A DNA stretch of 64,000 nucleotides, from NCBI GenBank assembly GCA_039964455.1, contig JBDVXK010000012.1, forward strand, positions 1-64,000, written 5' to 3'. The notes beneath the pieces are model-generated. The model was not told the DNA's origin. It did not search any database and saw only the letters and a list, made by a program, of their open reading frames with translations. The DNA is from CALJFL01 sp039964455 (GTDB lineage Bacteria; Pseudomonadota; Gammaproteobacteria; Pseudomonadales; Halieaceae). Made by a program: the position numbers and the translations under genes. Positions 1 through 8,428 of this stretch are shown in pieces (the stretch's first letter is position 1; the number at the start of each line of letters is the position of its first letter).

Positions 1-97
1 CAGGAGCCTTACGCTTAGCCGGTGCCTTACGCTTAGCCGGAGCTTTACGCGCAGCTGGTTTCTTCTTAGCTGTTGCTTTTTTACGGGCAGTAGCCAT
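1..97 (-). CDS. Histone H1-like DNA-binding protein (partial, N-terminus only)
   Basis: The first 32 codons of a minus-strand gene that runs off the left edge. The ATG at 97-95 follows a purine-rich ribosome binding site (GGAGAG, spacing about 6). The visible residues are almost all Lys, Arg, Ala and Pro, in hexapeptides of the type PAKRKA. This composition is that of the eukaryotic H1-like C-terminal tails found in bacterial nucleoid proteins such as the AlgP family, which bind DNA non-specifically by charge. The role in nucleoid structure is inferred from composition alone; the rest of the protein lies outside the window. Confidence 0.7.
   Translation of the reverse strand, partial: MATARKKATAKKKPAARKAPAKRKAPAKRKAP
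6..59 (-). repeat. Three tandem 18-bp coding repeats (KRKAPA-type)
   Basis: Three consecutive 18-bp units at 6-23, 24-41 and 42-59. The first two differ at only the last base; the third has diverged. On the minus strand they encode Lys/Arg-Ala-Pro hexapeptides of the H1-like protein. Copy number may continue beyond the left edge. Confidence 0.75.
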
Positions 98-436
98 AGG
101 ACTCTCTCCACTGTTGTTATTTAAGTAACGCCGCTAAAAAGTAACAACAATTTCAAGGTGTTACAACAGTTTGCAGCACCTGTTCAGCTGTCAAAATTCA
201 TTGAGGAAACGTGCCAGTGACAAAAAAATAGTGCTCCAAGCTCATCAAGGTCAAAGAACTATTGCAAGTGAACAAAGAAATACACTTGTTTTATAGGCTA
301 TTTTTTAAACTAAAAAAGTATTAGAAGGCTTTCTGCAGTAGAAAGTCTGTTCAAAAGAAGTAGAAAACAAAAAAAGGGGGGCAAAAAATAAAACTGTGAA
401 TAATGAATTTTTTAAAGATTTTCTATCTTTAGATAG
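98..436. other. AT-rich intergenic region
   Basis: About 340 bp without a convincing gene between the H1-like gene and the adk terminator. It is clearly richer in A and T than its surroundings. A minus-strand promoter candidate for the H1-like gene lies at 225-254 (TTGACC, 18-bp spacer, TATTTT). The short reading frame starting at 396 overlaps the terminator and adk in antisense and is not a gene. No tRNA or conserved RNA structure was recognised. Confidence 0.5.
225..254 (-). promoter_or_regulatory. Possible sigma-70 promoter for the H1-like gene
   Basis: Read on the minus strand: TTGACC (254-249), 18 bp, TATTTT (230-225). It would give a leader of roughly 120 nt before the ATG at 97. This is a pattern match only, in AT-rich DNA where chance matches are common. 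Confidence 0.3.
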
Positions 437-470
437 AAAAAAGGGAAACAACAACGTGTTTCCCTTTTTT
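437..470 (-). terminator. Intrinsic terminator after adk
   Basis: A perfect 14-bp inverted repeat (AAAAAAGGGAAACA at 437-450, its complement at 457-470) with a 6-nt loop. A and T tracts flank both arms, so it could work in both directions, but only adk on the minus strand feeds into it. A second small perfect hairpin (7-bp arms, 4-nt loop) lies next to it at 421-438. Confidence 0.85.
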
Positions 471-489
471 TATAATCCTGCGCCCCAGG

Positions 490-1134
490 TCAACCCAAGG
501 CCTTCAATACCTCATTTTTTATATCGTCCACCGACCCAACGCCTTGAATGCAATGGTAAGACGGCGCGCTGTTTCCACTCATCGATTGGTAGAAATCAAT
601 CAGCGGTGCCGTTTGGGAATGATAGATTTCCAAACGTTTGCGAACAGTATCTTCCTGGTCGTCTTCACGCTGAACAAGTTCTTCCCCGGTTTCGTTATCC
701 AGATTGTCGCGCTGCGGTGGATTAAACTCAATGTGATACACACGACCGGACCCGGGGTGCACTCTCCTACCGCTCAAACGAGACACAATCGCTTCATCTT
801 CTACCGCGATTTCCACAACATGGTCGATGGGAACACCCGCTGAAACCATTGCCTCGGCCTGAGGAATAGTGCGTGGGAAACCGTCAAACAAAAAGCCGTC
901 GCGACAATCATCCTGCGTAATGCGCTCCTTGACCAGGCCTATAATAATGTCATCTGAGACAAGCCCACCAGAATCCATAACAGCCTTGGCTTTCAGGCCA
1001 AGCTCGGTGCCAGCTTTCACGGCTGCTCGCAGCATATCGCCTGTAGAAATCTGTGGAATACCGAACTGCTCGGTTATGAATTGAGCCTGCGTGCCTTTGC
1101 CGGCACCAGGCGCACCAAGGAGTATCAATCGCAT
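490..1134 (-). CDS. adk: Adenylate kinase
   Basis: A 214-residue protein, the usual size of long-form bacterial adenylate kinase. It catalyses ATP + AMP = 2 ADP in the cytoplasm and so balances the adenylate pool. The P-loop GAPGAGKGTQ is at residues 7-16, the AMP-binding STGDMLR follows near 30, and the LID domain around 120-160 lacks the zinc-binding cysteines of Gram-positive enzymes, as expected in Gammaproteobacteria. The gene is followed by a strong terminator. The stop of mazG lies about 125 bp upstream with its own terminator-like hairpin, so adk is probably transcribed separately. Confidence 0.97.
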   Translation of the reverse strand: MRLILLGAPGAGKGTQAQFITEQFGIPQISTGDMLRAAVKAGTELGLKAKAVMDSGGLVSDDIIIGLVKERITQDDCRDGFLFDGFPRTIPQAEAMVSAGVPIDHVVEIAVEDEAIVSRLSGRRVHPGSGRVYHIEFNPPQRDNLDNETGEELVQREDDQEDTVRKRLEIYHSQTAPLIDFYQSMSGNSAPSYHCIQGVGSVDDIKNEVLKALG

Positions 1135-1159
1135 TCGGGAGGATCCTCGATAAGGTATA

Positions 1160-1184
1160 AAAAAACCGCCGTGACTACCGGCGC
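1160..1184 (-). terminator. Probable terminator after mazG
   Basis: On the minus strand a GC-rich hairpin (CGCCG ... CGGCG, 7-nt loop) is followed by a run of seven T. It lies between the mazG stop and the adk start. The stem is short (5-6 bp), so efficiency is uncertain. A separate perfect palindrome, CCCTGA-AA-TCAGGG, lies next to it at 1190-1203. Confidence 0.55.
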
Positions 1185-1260
1185 CATAGCCCTGAAATCA
1201 GGGTAAAAAACGAAGAGGCGTAACCTTATACAACCACTGTACATTGCACAAGTCCCACCC

Positions 1261-2070
1261 TCAGAGCTGGCGCTTGGCAAGATTCCAGAGTTGATCAAGC
1301 TGCTCTTCGTCCAGCTCATTCAGGCTCTGGCCCTCGTCACGAGCCAGTGCCTCCATTCGGCCGAAACGCTGTTCAAATTTGCTAGAGGACTGACGCAAGG
1401 TCGCTTCGGCATCCACAGCCAGGTGACGTGCGACGTTGACGCAGCTGAAGAGCACGTCACCCAGCTCCTCGACGCTGTCGTCAGGATTTTCCCTCGCCAG
1501 TGCTTCGCGCAGCTCGACTAATTCTTCGGCCAGCTTATCGGCTGCGCCTTGAACATCACTCCAGTCGAAACCAACCTGCGCAGCACGTTTCTGTAATTTC
1601 TGTGCGCGAGGTAAAGCGGGTAACGCAACGGGCACATCAGCCAGGGCACCCGATAGCTGACGAGAATTTCGCTCTTGCTGCTTTATCGACTCCCAGCTTT
1701 GTTTCACTGACTCTATTGTGGCCGCGCCATCCACCACACCCTCAATCTGACCTTTGGCAAATACATGCGGATGTCGGCGGATCAACTTCTCGGTGAGGGT
1801 GTCCACAACAGACTGAAAGGAAAACAGGTCTTTCTCGGCAGCCATCTGGGCATAAAACACGACCTGGAACAGAACATCACCCAATTCTTCCGCAATGTGA
1901 GGGTAGTCCTCATGCGCTATGGCATCGGCCAGTTCGTAACACTCTTCCAAGGTGGATGGCACGATACTACTAAAGGTTTGTTGCACATCCCAGGGGCAGC
2001 CTGAAACGGGGTCGCGAAGCCGCTGCATCACTCGCAGCAAATCGTCCAGGGAATACCCTTCATCGCTCAT
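1261..2070 (-). CDS. mazG: Nucleoside triphosphate pyrophosphohydrolase MazG
   Basis: A 269-residue protein with two tandem MazG domains. Each carries the metal-binding EELGDVLF motif, near residues 60 and 200. MazG hydrolyses (d)NTPs to NMP and pyrophosphate; in E. coli it moderates the stringent response and removes non-canonical nucleotides. It starts 8 bp after the relA stop, so the two are almost certainly co-transcribed, a conserved arrangement that fits a link to (p)ppGpp metabolism. Length and motifs match the E. coli-type two-domain family, and nothing is truncated. Confidence 0.95.
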   Translation of the reverse strand: MSDEGYSLDDLLRVMQRLRDPVSGCPWDVQQTFSSIVPSTLEECYELADAIAHEDYPHIAEELGDVLFQVVFYAQMAAEKDLFSFQSVVDTLTEKLIRRHPHVFAKGQIEGVVDGAATIESVKQSWESIKQQERNSRQLSGALADVPVALPALPRAQKLQKRAAQVGFDWSDVQGAADKLAEELVELREALARENPDDSVEELGDVLFSCVNVARHLAVDAEATLRQSSSKFEQRFGRMEALARDEGQSLNELDEEQLDQLWNLAKRQL

Positions 2071-2078
2071 ACAAGCAC

Positions 2079-4304
2079 CTAGCTGGAAACCCTGGTGGTG
2101 GAAATGACATTCTTCAGCCGGTTTATGCGCTCCAACAACTTGGATAAAGAGCCAAGATTCAGCACTTCCACGCGCAACCTCATAGTGGCGGTGTGCTGTT
2201 TTTTGTTGGACTGGGTATTGATGGCCAGGACATTGATGCGGGCATTGGCAAACAACTCTGTGATGTCGCGCAAAAGCCCCTGCCGGTCATAGCATTCGAT
2301 CGCCACATCGACCTCATAACTGTCTTCCTGGGAAGCGCCCCACTCCACTTCAATAACACGATCTGGAGAGGACTCCTGCAAGCCCATAATTCGGCCGCAA
2401 TCGCTGCGATGAACACTGACTCCCCGCCCCTGGGTAATGAATCCAGTGATCCCATCTCCCGGCAACGGTTTGCAGCAACCCGCCATATGCGTCATCAGGT
2501 TACCCACCCCCTGCACCTGTACCTGGCTGCGGTACGCTGTGGAGCCGCCAGTAAGTCGCAGTTGCGGCTCCGGGTTTTTACCCACCAGGCCCTGGGCTGC
2601 ATTCAGCACCTGGGCAGACGTCAGGTCACCCGCACCTACTGCCGCGTACATGTCCTCCACCGTGCCCATCTGCACTTTTGCTGCCACCCGCTTATAGTCG
2701 ATGCTGGTCAAGGCCAGGCGTTTGAACTCGCGGTCCAGCAAGTGTCGGCCGGCATCGATATTTTCATCCCGCGCCTGAGCCTTGAACCAATGATGCACTT
2801 TGGCGCGAGCGCGAGAGGTGCGCAAATAACCCAGGCCGGGCTGCAGCCAGTCACGTTTGGGTGAGCCGTCCCTGGTGGTGAGAATTTCGACCCGCTCTCC
2901 TGTTTGCAGGGTGTAAGTCATAGGCACAATTGCGCCATTGACCTTGGCGCCGCGACAGCGATGCCCTATCTCAGTGTGAACATGGTAAGCAAAATCCAGT
3001 GGCGTGGCCCCTTGGGCGAGATTGACTACGTCGCCATCCGGGGTGAACACGTACACTCTGTCCTGGGCAACGTCAAAGCTGAACTGCTCAGCCACGCTAC
3101 GGCTATCGCCAGTGTCCTCATACCAGTCAAGCACCTGTCTTAGCCAGGCGATCTTTTCCTCATAGGTACTGGCCAAGGCGCCGGCGGCGTCCGAACCCTT
3201 GTAACGCCAGTGGGCACAAACCCCTAGCTCGGCCTCTTCATCCATTTGCCGGGTTCGTATTTGCACTTCCAGCGTTTTGCCTTCAGGGCCGATTACCGCC
3301 GTATGCAACGAGCGGTAACCGTTCTCCTTGGGGTTTGCTATGTAGTCGTCGAACTCATTCGGGATGTTACGCCACAAGCCGTGTATAAGGCCCAGGGTGG
3401 CGTAACAGTCTTTAACCTCTGGCACCAGCACACGGACCGCGCGAATGTCGTAAACCTGGGAGAAGCCAATCCCTTTACGCTGCATTTTCCGCCAGATACT
3501 GTATATGTGTTTTGCTCGGCCGGTAATTTCGAATTCAAGGCTTGCGCCGGTCAGAACCTGGGACATTTCTTCCCGTACACGATTGATAAATCGGTCACGC
3601 TCCAGGCGCTTACCATCAAGCAATCGCGCGATCTTTCTGTAGGCATCGGCATAAATGTAACGGAAGGAGAGGTCCTCCAGCTCCCACTTCAGGTGACCAA
3701 TACCCAACCTGTGAGCCAGCGGTGCATACACATCGAAAACTTCCTGGGCAATAGGCTGTCGCCGCTGGTAATCGTCCTTAACCGCTCGTATCGCGCAGGT
3801 ACGCTCGGCCAACTTGATCAGCGCCACGCGCACATCATCAACCAGGGCAATCAGCATCTTGCGGATATTATCTTTCTGCCCGTCAGCCTGGCCGAGCACG
3901 GGGGCCTCGCCCTTATTCTGCAGTTCACCGATAGCCGCCATGCGCAACACGCCACCCACCAAGGTGCTGGTCTCCTGTCCGCAGCGCTGTGCTACCTCAT
4001 CAAGGCTTATTCGTTGCTCACGGACCGCGCGATAAAGAATACCGGCGAGCAAACACTCCACGCCTACATGCAGATCGGCCAAAATCTGGGCAATCTCCAG
4101 GCCTGCCAGCAGACAGTTACCGTCGCTCGCCCAGTCTATGCAGTCAGCACCTGAAAGTTCCGAAACCTCACGTACCCACTCACAGGTCTCCAGTACACGC
4201 TGCGAATCTCCATCGTCAAATGGCAGGGGCAATTGCTGCAGCCAGTGCCGCAGATCGATATCCCCGTTCTGGGTGTACTCAAATGTCTGGCGAACCTGGA
4301 CCAT
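2079..4304 (-). CDS. relA: GTP pyrophosphokinase (ppGpp synthetase I)
   Basis: A 741-residue ribosome-associated (p)ppGpp synthetase that signals amino-acid starvation. Domain order is a degenerate HD domain (about 50-190), the synthetase domain (about 230-370, with the NPKENGYRSLHT stretch), a TGS domain beginning near VYVFTPDG (about 410), and a C-terminal ACT domain. The HD region has lost the His-Asp pair needed for hydrolysis (the ILHD-type motif reads ILYR). It is therefore the monofunctional RelA type, and a SpoT should exist elsewhere in the genome. It lies 11 bp downstream of cysM and 8 bp upstream of mazG, which points to one transcript. Confidence 0.96.
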   Translation of the reverse strand: MVQVRQTFEYTQNGDIDLRHWLQQLPLPFDDGDSQRVLETCEWVREVSELSGADCIDWASDGNCLLAGLEIAQILADLHVGVECLLAGILYRAVREQRISLDEVAQRCGQETSTLVGGVLRMAAIGELQNKGEAPVLGQADGQKDNIRKMLIALVDDVRVALIKLAERTCAIRAVKDDYQRRQPIAQEVFDVYAPLAHRLGIGHLKWELEDLSFRYIYADAYRKIARLLDGKRLERDRFINRVREEMSQVLTGASLEFEITGRAKHIYSIWRKMQRKGIGFSQVYDIRAVRVLVPEVKDCYATLGLIHGLWRNIPNEFDDYIANPKENGYRSLHTAVIGPEGKTLEVQIRTRQMDEEAELGVCAHWRYKGSDAAGALASTYEEKIAWLRQVLDWYEDTGDSRSVAEQFSFDVAQDRVYVFTPDGDVVNLAQGATPLDFAYHVHTEIGHRCRGAKVNGAIVPMTYTLQTGERVEILTTRDGSPKRDWLQPGLGYLRTSRARAKVHHWFKAQARDENIDAGRHLLDREFKRLALTSIDYKRVAAKVQMGTVEDMYAAVGAGDLTSAQVLNAAQGLVGKNPEPQLRLTGGSTAYRSQVQVQGVGNLMTHMAGCCKPLPGDGITGFITQGRGVSVHRSDCGRIMGLQESSPDRVIEVEWGASQEDSYEVDVAIECYDRQGLLRDITELFANARINVLAINTQSNKKQHTATMRLRVEVLNLGSLSKLLERINRLKNVISTTRVSS

Positions 4305-4315
4305 GAAGAGACTAC

Positions 4316-5215
4316 TCAGCTGTCCTGCGAGAAAACACCGGTAGACAGGTATCGGTCGCCGCGATCACAGATGATGGCAACGATGGTGGCATTTTCTACC
4401 TCGCTGGAAAGTTTCAACGCGGCGGCAATTGAGCCGCCTGACGACACGCCACAGAAAATTCCTTCCCGTGCGGCCAACTGGCGCATGGTGTGTTCCGATT
4501 CATCCTGGGAAATATCGATAACCCGGTCTACCTTGGCCGCATCATAGATACTGGGCAGGTAAGCTTCGGGCCAACGCCTGATACCCGGGATGCTTGATCC
4601 TTCAAGCGGCTGCAGCCCTATAATCTGTAGATCGGGGTTCTGCTGCTTGAGGAATGCCGAGCATCCCATAATTGTTCCGGTGGTGCCCATCGAACTGACG
4701 AAGTGCGTCACGGTACCGCCGGTCTGCCTCCAGATTTCGGGGCCCGTGCCCTCCAGGTGCGCACGCGGGTTGTCGGCATTAGCGAACTGGTCAAGCACCC
4801 GCCCCTTACCGGCCGCCTGCATACTCATGGCGAGATCACGTGCGCCTTCCATACCTTCCTGCTGACTGACCTCGAGTAATTCCGCCCCGTAGGCTGACAT
4901 GGCCAGCTTGCGCTCCTCACTCATGTGGGACGGCATAATCAAAATCAAACGGTACCCTCGAATCGCTGCCGCCATGGCCAGGGCGATACCCGTATTCCCA
5001 CTGGTGGCCTCAATAAGCGTATCGCCAGGGCTGATCTCACCACGCTCCTCGGCCCGGGCGATCATGCTCAGGGCTGGACGATCCTTCACCGAGCCGGCGG
5101 GATTGTTCCCCTCCAGTTTGGCCAGGATGGTATTGCTGGTATTCCCTGGCAAACGCTGCAGTCGCACCAGGGGAGTCTCGCCTATACAGGCTTCAATAGT
5201 TGGATAGTCAGGCAT
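4316..5215 (-). CDS. cysM: Cysteine synthase B (O-acetylserine sulfhydrylase)
   Basis: A 299-residue PLP enzyme of fold type II that makes L-cysteine from O-acetylserine and sulfide or thiosulfate. The PLP-binding lysine lies in NPAGSVKDRPA (about residues 38-48), followed by the phosphate-binding SGNTGIALA loop. The short length and the motifs favour CysM over CysK. It leads the cysM-relA-mazG group. A TATACT hexamer on the minus strand at 5247-5242, upstream of the start, may be its -10 element, though no good -35 is visible. Confidence 0.93.
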   Translation of the reverse strand: MPDYPTIEACIGETPLVRLQRLPGNTSNTILAKLEGNNPAGSVKDRPALSMIARAEERGEISPGDTLIEATSGNTGIALAMAAAIRGYRLILIMPSHMSEERKLAMSAYGAELLEVSQQEGMEGARDLAMSMQAAGKGRVLDQFANADNPRAHLEGTGPEIWRQTGGTVTHFVSSMGTTGTIMGCSAFLKQQNPDLQIIGLQPLEGSSIPGIRRWPEAYLPSIYDAAKVDRVIDISQDESEHTMRQLAAREGIFCGVSSGGSIAAALKLSSEVENATIVAIICDRGDRYLSTGVFSQDS

Positions 5216-5241
5216 TTTTCTTAACCGGGTAAACAGCGCAA

Positions 5242-5247
5242 AGTATA
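5242..5247 (-). promoter_or_regulatory. Possible -10 element for cysM-relA-mazG
   Basis: The minus-strand sequence TATACT, one mismatch from the TATAAT consensus, lies about 27 bp before the cysM ATG in the 57-bp gap after acpS. No convincing -35 hexamer is found at 16-18 bp, so this is weak. Confidence 0.3.
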
Positions 5248-5272
5248 TCGTTTTTTGGGCAACACTAGCAGG

Positions 5273-5662
5273 TCAAATTGATGTTTCGCTGCGCCACAAT
5301 ACTGCAAAAGCGAGCACGTATTCGGCCTCATCGGAAATACTCAGGGCAATACTGTCACCCCCGCGTCGCATGCATGCTTCCAGCGCACCACCATTGAGTT
5401 CCACCAGCGGTGCACCGTTATCATCGTGATGCACTCGTATGTCCTGCCAGCTAACACCGCGGCCAATACCTGTACCCAGGGCTTTGGCCACTGCCTCCTT
5501 GGCGGCAAATCGTTTCGCCAGCAAACGCAGTGCCAGTGAGCTGGCGTCGTATTCAGCAACCTCTGCAGGTGTCAGTATCCGGCGAACAAATTTATCGCCC
5601 AGACGTCCCACAACCGCTTCGATGCGACTGACTTTCAGGATATCAGTACCCACGGCGATCAC
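5273..5662 (-). CDS. acpS: Holo-[acyl-carrier-protein] synthase
   Basis: A 129-residue protein that transfers the 4'-phosphopantetheine arm of CoA onto the fatty-acid acyl carrier protein. The family motifs GTDILKVSRIE (residues 5-15) and FAAKEAVAKALGTGI (about 52-66) hold the Mg-binding acidic residues and the CoA-binding basic residues. It uses a GTG start that overlaps the recO stop by 4 bp (GTGA), implying translational coupling. In many Gammaproteobacteria pdxJ sits between recO and acpS; here it is absent. Confidence 0.94.
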   Translation of the reverse strand: MIAVGTDILKVSRIEAVVGRLGDKFVRRILTPAEVAEYDASSLALRLLAKRFAAKEAVAKALGTGIGRGVSWQDIRVHHDDNGAPLVELNGGALEACMRRGGDSIALSISDEAEYVLAFAVLWRSETSI

Positions 5663-6399
5663 GACGACTGCCCCTCTACACGACCGCTTTGTCGAAACTG
5701 GCTGAACAGGTCCCGTGAGCGCAGTGGCTGGCCATCGAGATGCTCAGACAATACCTGCCGCAAGAGCCGTTTGGCCGTACGGCGGGTATCGCCAGTGTAT
5801 TCGTCCCGGGACAGTGCCAACAGGTCAGCACCGGCAAATGCGGGAACCTCAGCATTATGTCCACGCACAGCTGTTATCAGCCCACTGTCAGCCTGGTAAC
5901 TGTACCAGCCCTCCTCGCTTATCGCGGCGCCGGTAACCGCCTCCTGAGTCAGGTCGAAGCTGTAACCCAGTTCATCGAGCAATCCGAACTCAAAGCGTCG
6001 CAATGTCTCCTCCGCATGATCGCTAGCGGCAAGCGCCTGCAGGGTGCTGGCATAACTGGCAAAGAGCTGGGGATGAGGATCGTAACGAGGGAGTAGGCGC
6101 AGCAGGAGTTCATTCAGGTAGAGGCCACTGAACAAGCGCTCGCCTCGCAAAGTGAATGCACCGCCCGCTACCTCGGCCGCGGTCAGGGTTTTAAGGTCGG
6201 CGCGACCACTGAATGAAAGCAGAAGAGGCACGAAAGCTTGTACGATTGCAGCGGTACTGCCGCCACGGGTTTTTCGCCTGACCCCTTTGGCGACCAGACT
6301 TAAACGTCCGTGCTCGGCGGTGAATACTTCCAACAGCTGACTGCTGTCTCGATACGGACGGCGATGTAGTAAATAGGCTGGTTGCAAACTTACCCGCAC
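5659..6399 (-). CDS. recO: DNA repair protein RecO
   Basis: A 246-residue recombination mediator that helps RecR load RecA onto SSB-coated single-stranded DNA (RecFOR pathway). The N-terminal OB-fold carries the characteristic AYLLHRRPYRDSSQLLEVFT stretch early in the protein, and the helical domain follows. The zinc cysteines of Gram-positive RecO are absent, as in E. coli. It starts at a GTG about 36 bp after era, within the conserved lepB-rnc-era-recO-acpS run. Confidence 0.93.
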   Translation of the reverse strand: MRVSLQPAYLLHRRPYRDSSQLLEVFTAEHGRLSLVAKGVRRKTRGGSTAAIVQAFVPLLLSFSGRADLKTLTAAEVAGGAFTLRGERLFSGLYLNELLLRLLPRYDPHPQLFASYASTLQALAASDHAEETLRRFEFGLLDELGYSFDLTQEAVTGAAISEEGWYSYQADSGLITAVRGHNAEVPAFAGADLLALSRDEYTGDTRRTAKRLLRQVLSEHLDGQPLRSRDLFSQFRQSGRVEGQSS

Positions 6400-6435
6400 G
6401 CGCTATACACCTGATCGGTAACACCGGCCCTGGAC

Positions 6436-7338
6436 CTAGCGATCTTCATAGCCCAGGCTGCGAAGCGCGCGTTCATCGTCCGACCATCCAGATTTAACCT
6501 TTACCCAAAGGCGCAGCATGACCTTGCTATCAAAGAGCGGCTCCATATCAGTGCGCGCTTCTGTGCCAATGGCGCGCAGACGCGAACCGCCATCGCCAAT
6601 AACTATTTTCTTCTGCCCCTTGGTTTCAACAAGGATAAGCGCAGATATATGCAGCACGTCGCCATCCTGCGAAAAATCCTCGATCTCGACCGTGACCGCA
6701 TAGGGTAGCTCATCGCCCAACTGACGCATGATTTTCTCCCGGACAATCTCCGCTGCGAGAAAACGCTGACTGCGATCGGTTATCTGGTCTTCCGGGAACA
6801 GGTGCACGGACTCCGGCATAAAGCCGAGAACTTCGCTTTCCAACTCGTCGATATTGTGGCGACGCAATGCCGACAATGGGACGATGGAAGCAAATTCTGC
6901 CTTGGCTGCCAGCGTTTCCAGGTGAGGCAGCAGTTCCGACTTATCCTCCAGCAGGTCGACTTTATTCACCACCAAAATGGCTGGCAAACCAGACTGCACA
7001 ACTTGCTGCAACACCATGTCGTCTTCATCCGTCCAGGCGGTGCGATCAACAACCATCAGTATCAGGTCCACATCCTTGATCGCCGATGTTGCCGCACGGT
7101 TCATGTAGCGGTTGATAGCCTTGCCCGCCGCCTTGTGCAGGCCCGGGGTATCTACAAAAACAATCTGGTCTGTGCCCTCGGTCTTTATACCCAACACCTG
7201 GTGCCGCGTGGTCTGGGGTTTGCGTGACGTTATGCTGATCTTTTGCCCAAGCAGGTAGTTGAGCAATGTAGATTTACCGACATTGGGTCGGCCTACGATG
7301 GCCACATAGCCGCAGCGACTTGGCGTTGATTCAGGCAT
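6436..7338 (-). CDS. era: GTPase Era
   Basis: A 300-residue GTPase that binds 16S rRNA and assists 30S subunit maturation. The G-domain motifs are GRPNVGKSTLLN (P-loop), DTPGL and NKVDL, and the C-terminal third is a KH RNA-binding domain. The frame is open further upstream inside rnc, but the ATG at 7338 gives the family length and an 8-bp overlap with the rnc stop, so I chose it. Coupling to rnc is conserved in proteobacteria and joins two rRNA-processing functions. Confidence 0.96.
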   Translation of the reverse strand: MPESTPSRCGYVAIVGRPNVGKSTLLNYLLGQKISITSRKPQTTRHQVLGIKTEGTDQIVFVDTPGLHKAAGKAINRYMNRAATSAIKDVDLILMVVDRTAWTDEDDMVLQQVVQSGLPAILVVNKVDLLEDKSELLPHLETLAAKAEFASIVPLSALRRHNIDELESEVLGFMPESVHLFPEDQITDRSQRFLAAEIVREKIMRQLGDELPYAVTVEIEDFSQDGDVLHISALILVETKGQKKIVIGDGGSRLRAIGTEARTDMEPLFDSKVMLRLWVKVKSGWSDDERALRSLGYEDR

Positions 7339-8005
7339 CAACGAGACCCTCCAGGGCCGATGCAGCCGCCGCCTGCTCTGCACTGCGCCGGCTGGAACCC
7401 TGCCCACGAGTCTCCACCCCGGAATCAAGCAAGCGGCAGACCACCTCGAATTCGCGGGCATGGTCGTCCCCGACAACTTTTACCAGGTCGTAGTCCGGGA
7501 GAGGCAAACCGCGGCCCTGCAGGTACTCCTGCAAACGGGTCTTGGGATCACGGTCATCCGAGGCTTCTGTCATGGCCTGCAGGCGACTATCAAACCAGCG
7601 CAAGAGACAATCACGACAGACCTCGTAACCGCCATCAAGAAGAATCGCCCCGGCGATGGCCTCCAGCGTATCGGCGAGAATGGAATCACGACGCTGGCCA
7701 CCGCTCTTGCGTTCGCCTGAGCCTAGCTTGAGCTTATCTCCCAGCTCCAGTTCACGGGCCAGCTCGGCTAGGGTGACGCCCTTCACCAGTGAGGCACGCA
7801 TTCTGCTGAGGCTGCCCTCACGGACCGTGGGAAAACGCTGGTACAGCGCCTGGGCGATGACATGGTTGAGGATGGAATCGCCCAAAAACTCAAGGCGTTC
7901 GTTGTTGCGTTTGCCGACGCTGCGGTGAGTAAGCGCATGTTCAAGGACTGCAACGTCCTTGAACTGATAACCAAGCGCCCGTTGCAGACGGGACGATGCG
8001 TTCAT
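7331..8005 (-). CDS. rnc: Ribonuclease III
   Basis: A 224-residue double-stranded RNA endonuclease that processes rRNA precursors and structured mRNAs. The catalytic signature ERLEFLGDSILNHV lies about 40 residues in, and a C-terminal double-stranded-RNA-binding domain ends the protein. I chose the ATG at 8005, eight bases after the stop of the upstream DUF4845 gene. An in-frame TTG at 8056 would add 17 residues not typical of the family and overlap that gene by 44 bp. Confidence 0.95.
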   Translation of the reverse strand: MNASSRLQRALGYQFKDVAVLEHALTHRSVGKRNNERLEFLGDSILNHVIAQALYQRFPTVREGSLSRMRASLVKGVTLAELARELELGDKLKLGSGERKSGGQRRDSILADTLEAIAGAILLDGGYEVCRDCLLRWFDSRLQAMTEASDDRDPKTRLQEYLQGRGLPLPDYDLVKVVGDDHAREFEVVCRLLDSGVETRGQGSSRRSAEQAAAASALEGLVDA

Positions 8006-8012
8006 ATCGGCA

Positions 8013-8399
8013 TCAGTTGCGGACTTCGACTCCGGCGACGAATGTAAGGTCTTCAAATCTCAGGACCCCGTCGATAATTCCCATGACCGGGAACCGGGCT
8101 TCGTAGTTGGAGTCGATGATTATCTTGCCTTCCTTACGGAACACCTCGACTTCCTTGGGCTTGAGCAGATACACCTGATTGGTGTTCATCATGTTCGATA
8201 TCTTGCGCCGAATGTCGGCGATGGTGTCTTGCTCAGGTTTAAACTCGGACGCGACATCCTCCATGATGCGTTTCACCGTGAGGTACTCAAGGTAGATCGG
8301 TGTCATCCGAATTCCGCACATCACAAAGAAACCAACCATAATGGCGATTACAAGCATTCCGGGTATGGACATACCGGCCTGGCGCTGGCGCATTTTCAT
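8013..8399 (-). CDS. DUF4845 family membrane protein
   Basis: A 128-residue protein of the DUF4845 family, regularly found between lepB and rnc in Pseudomonas and relatives. The function is unknown. A single N-terminal hydrophobic segment (about residues 9-30, GMLVIAIMVGFFVMCGI) after a basic start looks like a signal anchor or a pilin-like N-terminus, with the rest outside. The ATG at 8399 is preceded by GGGGGAGAG at good spacing, so I prefer it to the ATG five codons upstream. Confidence 0.85.
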   Translation of the reverse strand: MKMRQRQAGMSIPGMLVIAIMVGFFVMCGIRMTPIYLEYLTVKRIMEDVASEFKPEQDTIADIRRKISNMMNTNQVYLLKPKEVEVFRKEGKIIIDSNYEARFPVMGIIDGVLRFEDLTFVAGVEVRN

Positions 8400-8428
8400 A
8401 GCTCTCTCCCCCATAACTGCAAGTCCTA

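Noticed and set aside
1125..1319. A 64-codon minus-strand frame between adk and mazG
   Set aside because: It crosses the mazG terminator hairpin, overlaps the end of mazG and has no recognisable product.
3246..4154. A 302-codon open frame on the plus strand inside relA
   Set aside because: Shadow of relA; no domain and no ribosome binding site of note.
7339..7476. Extended N-terminus of Era
   Set aside because: The frame is open into rnc, but the added residues are not found in the family and the ATG at 7338 gives the normal 300-residue length.
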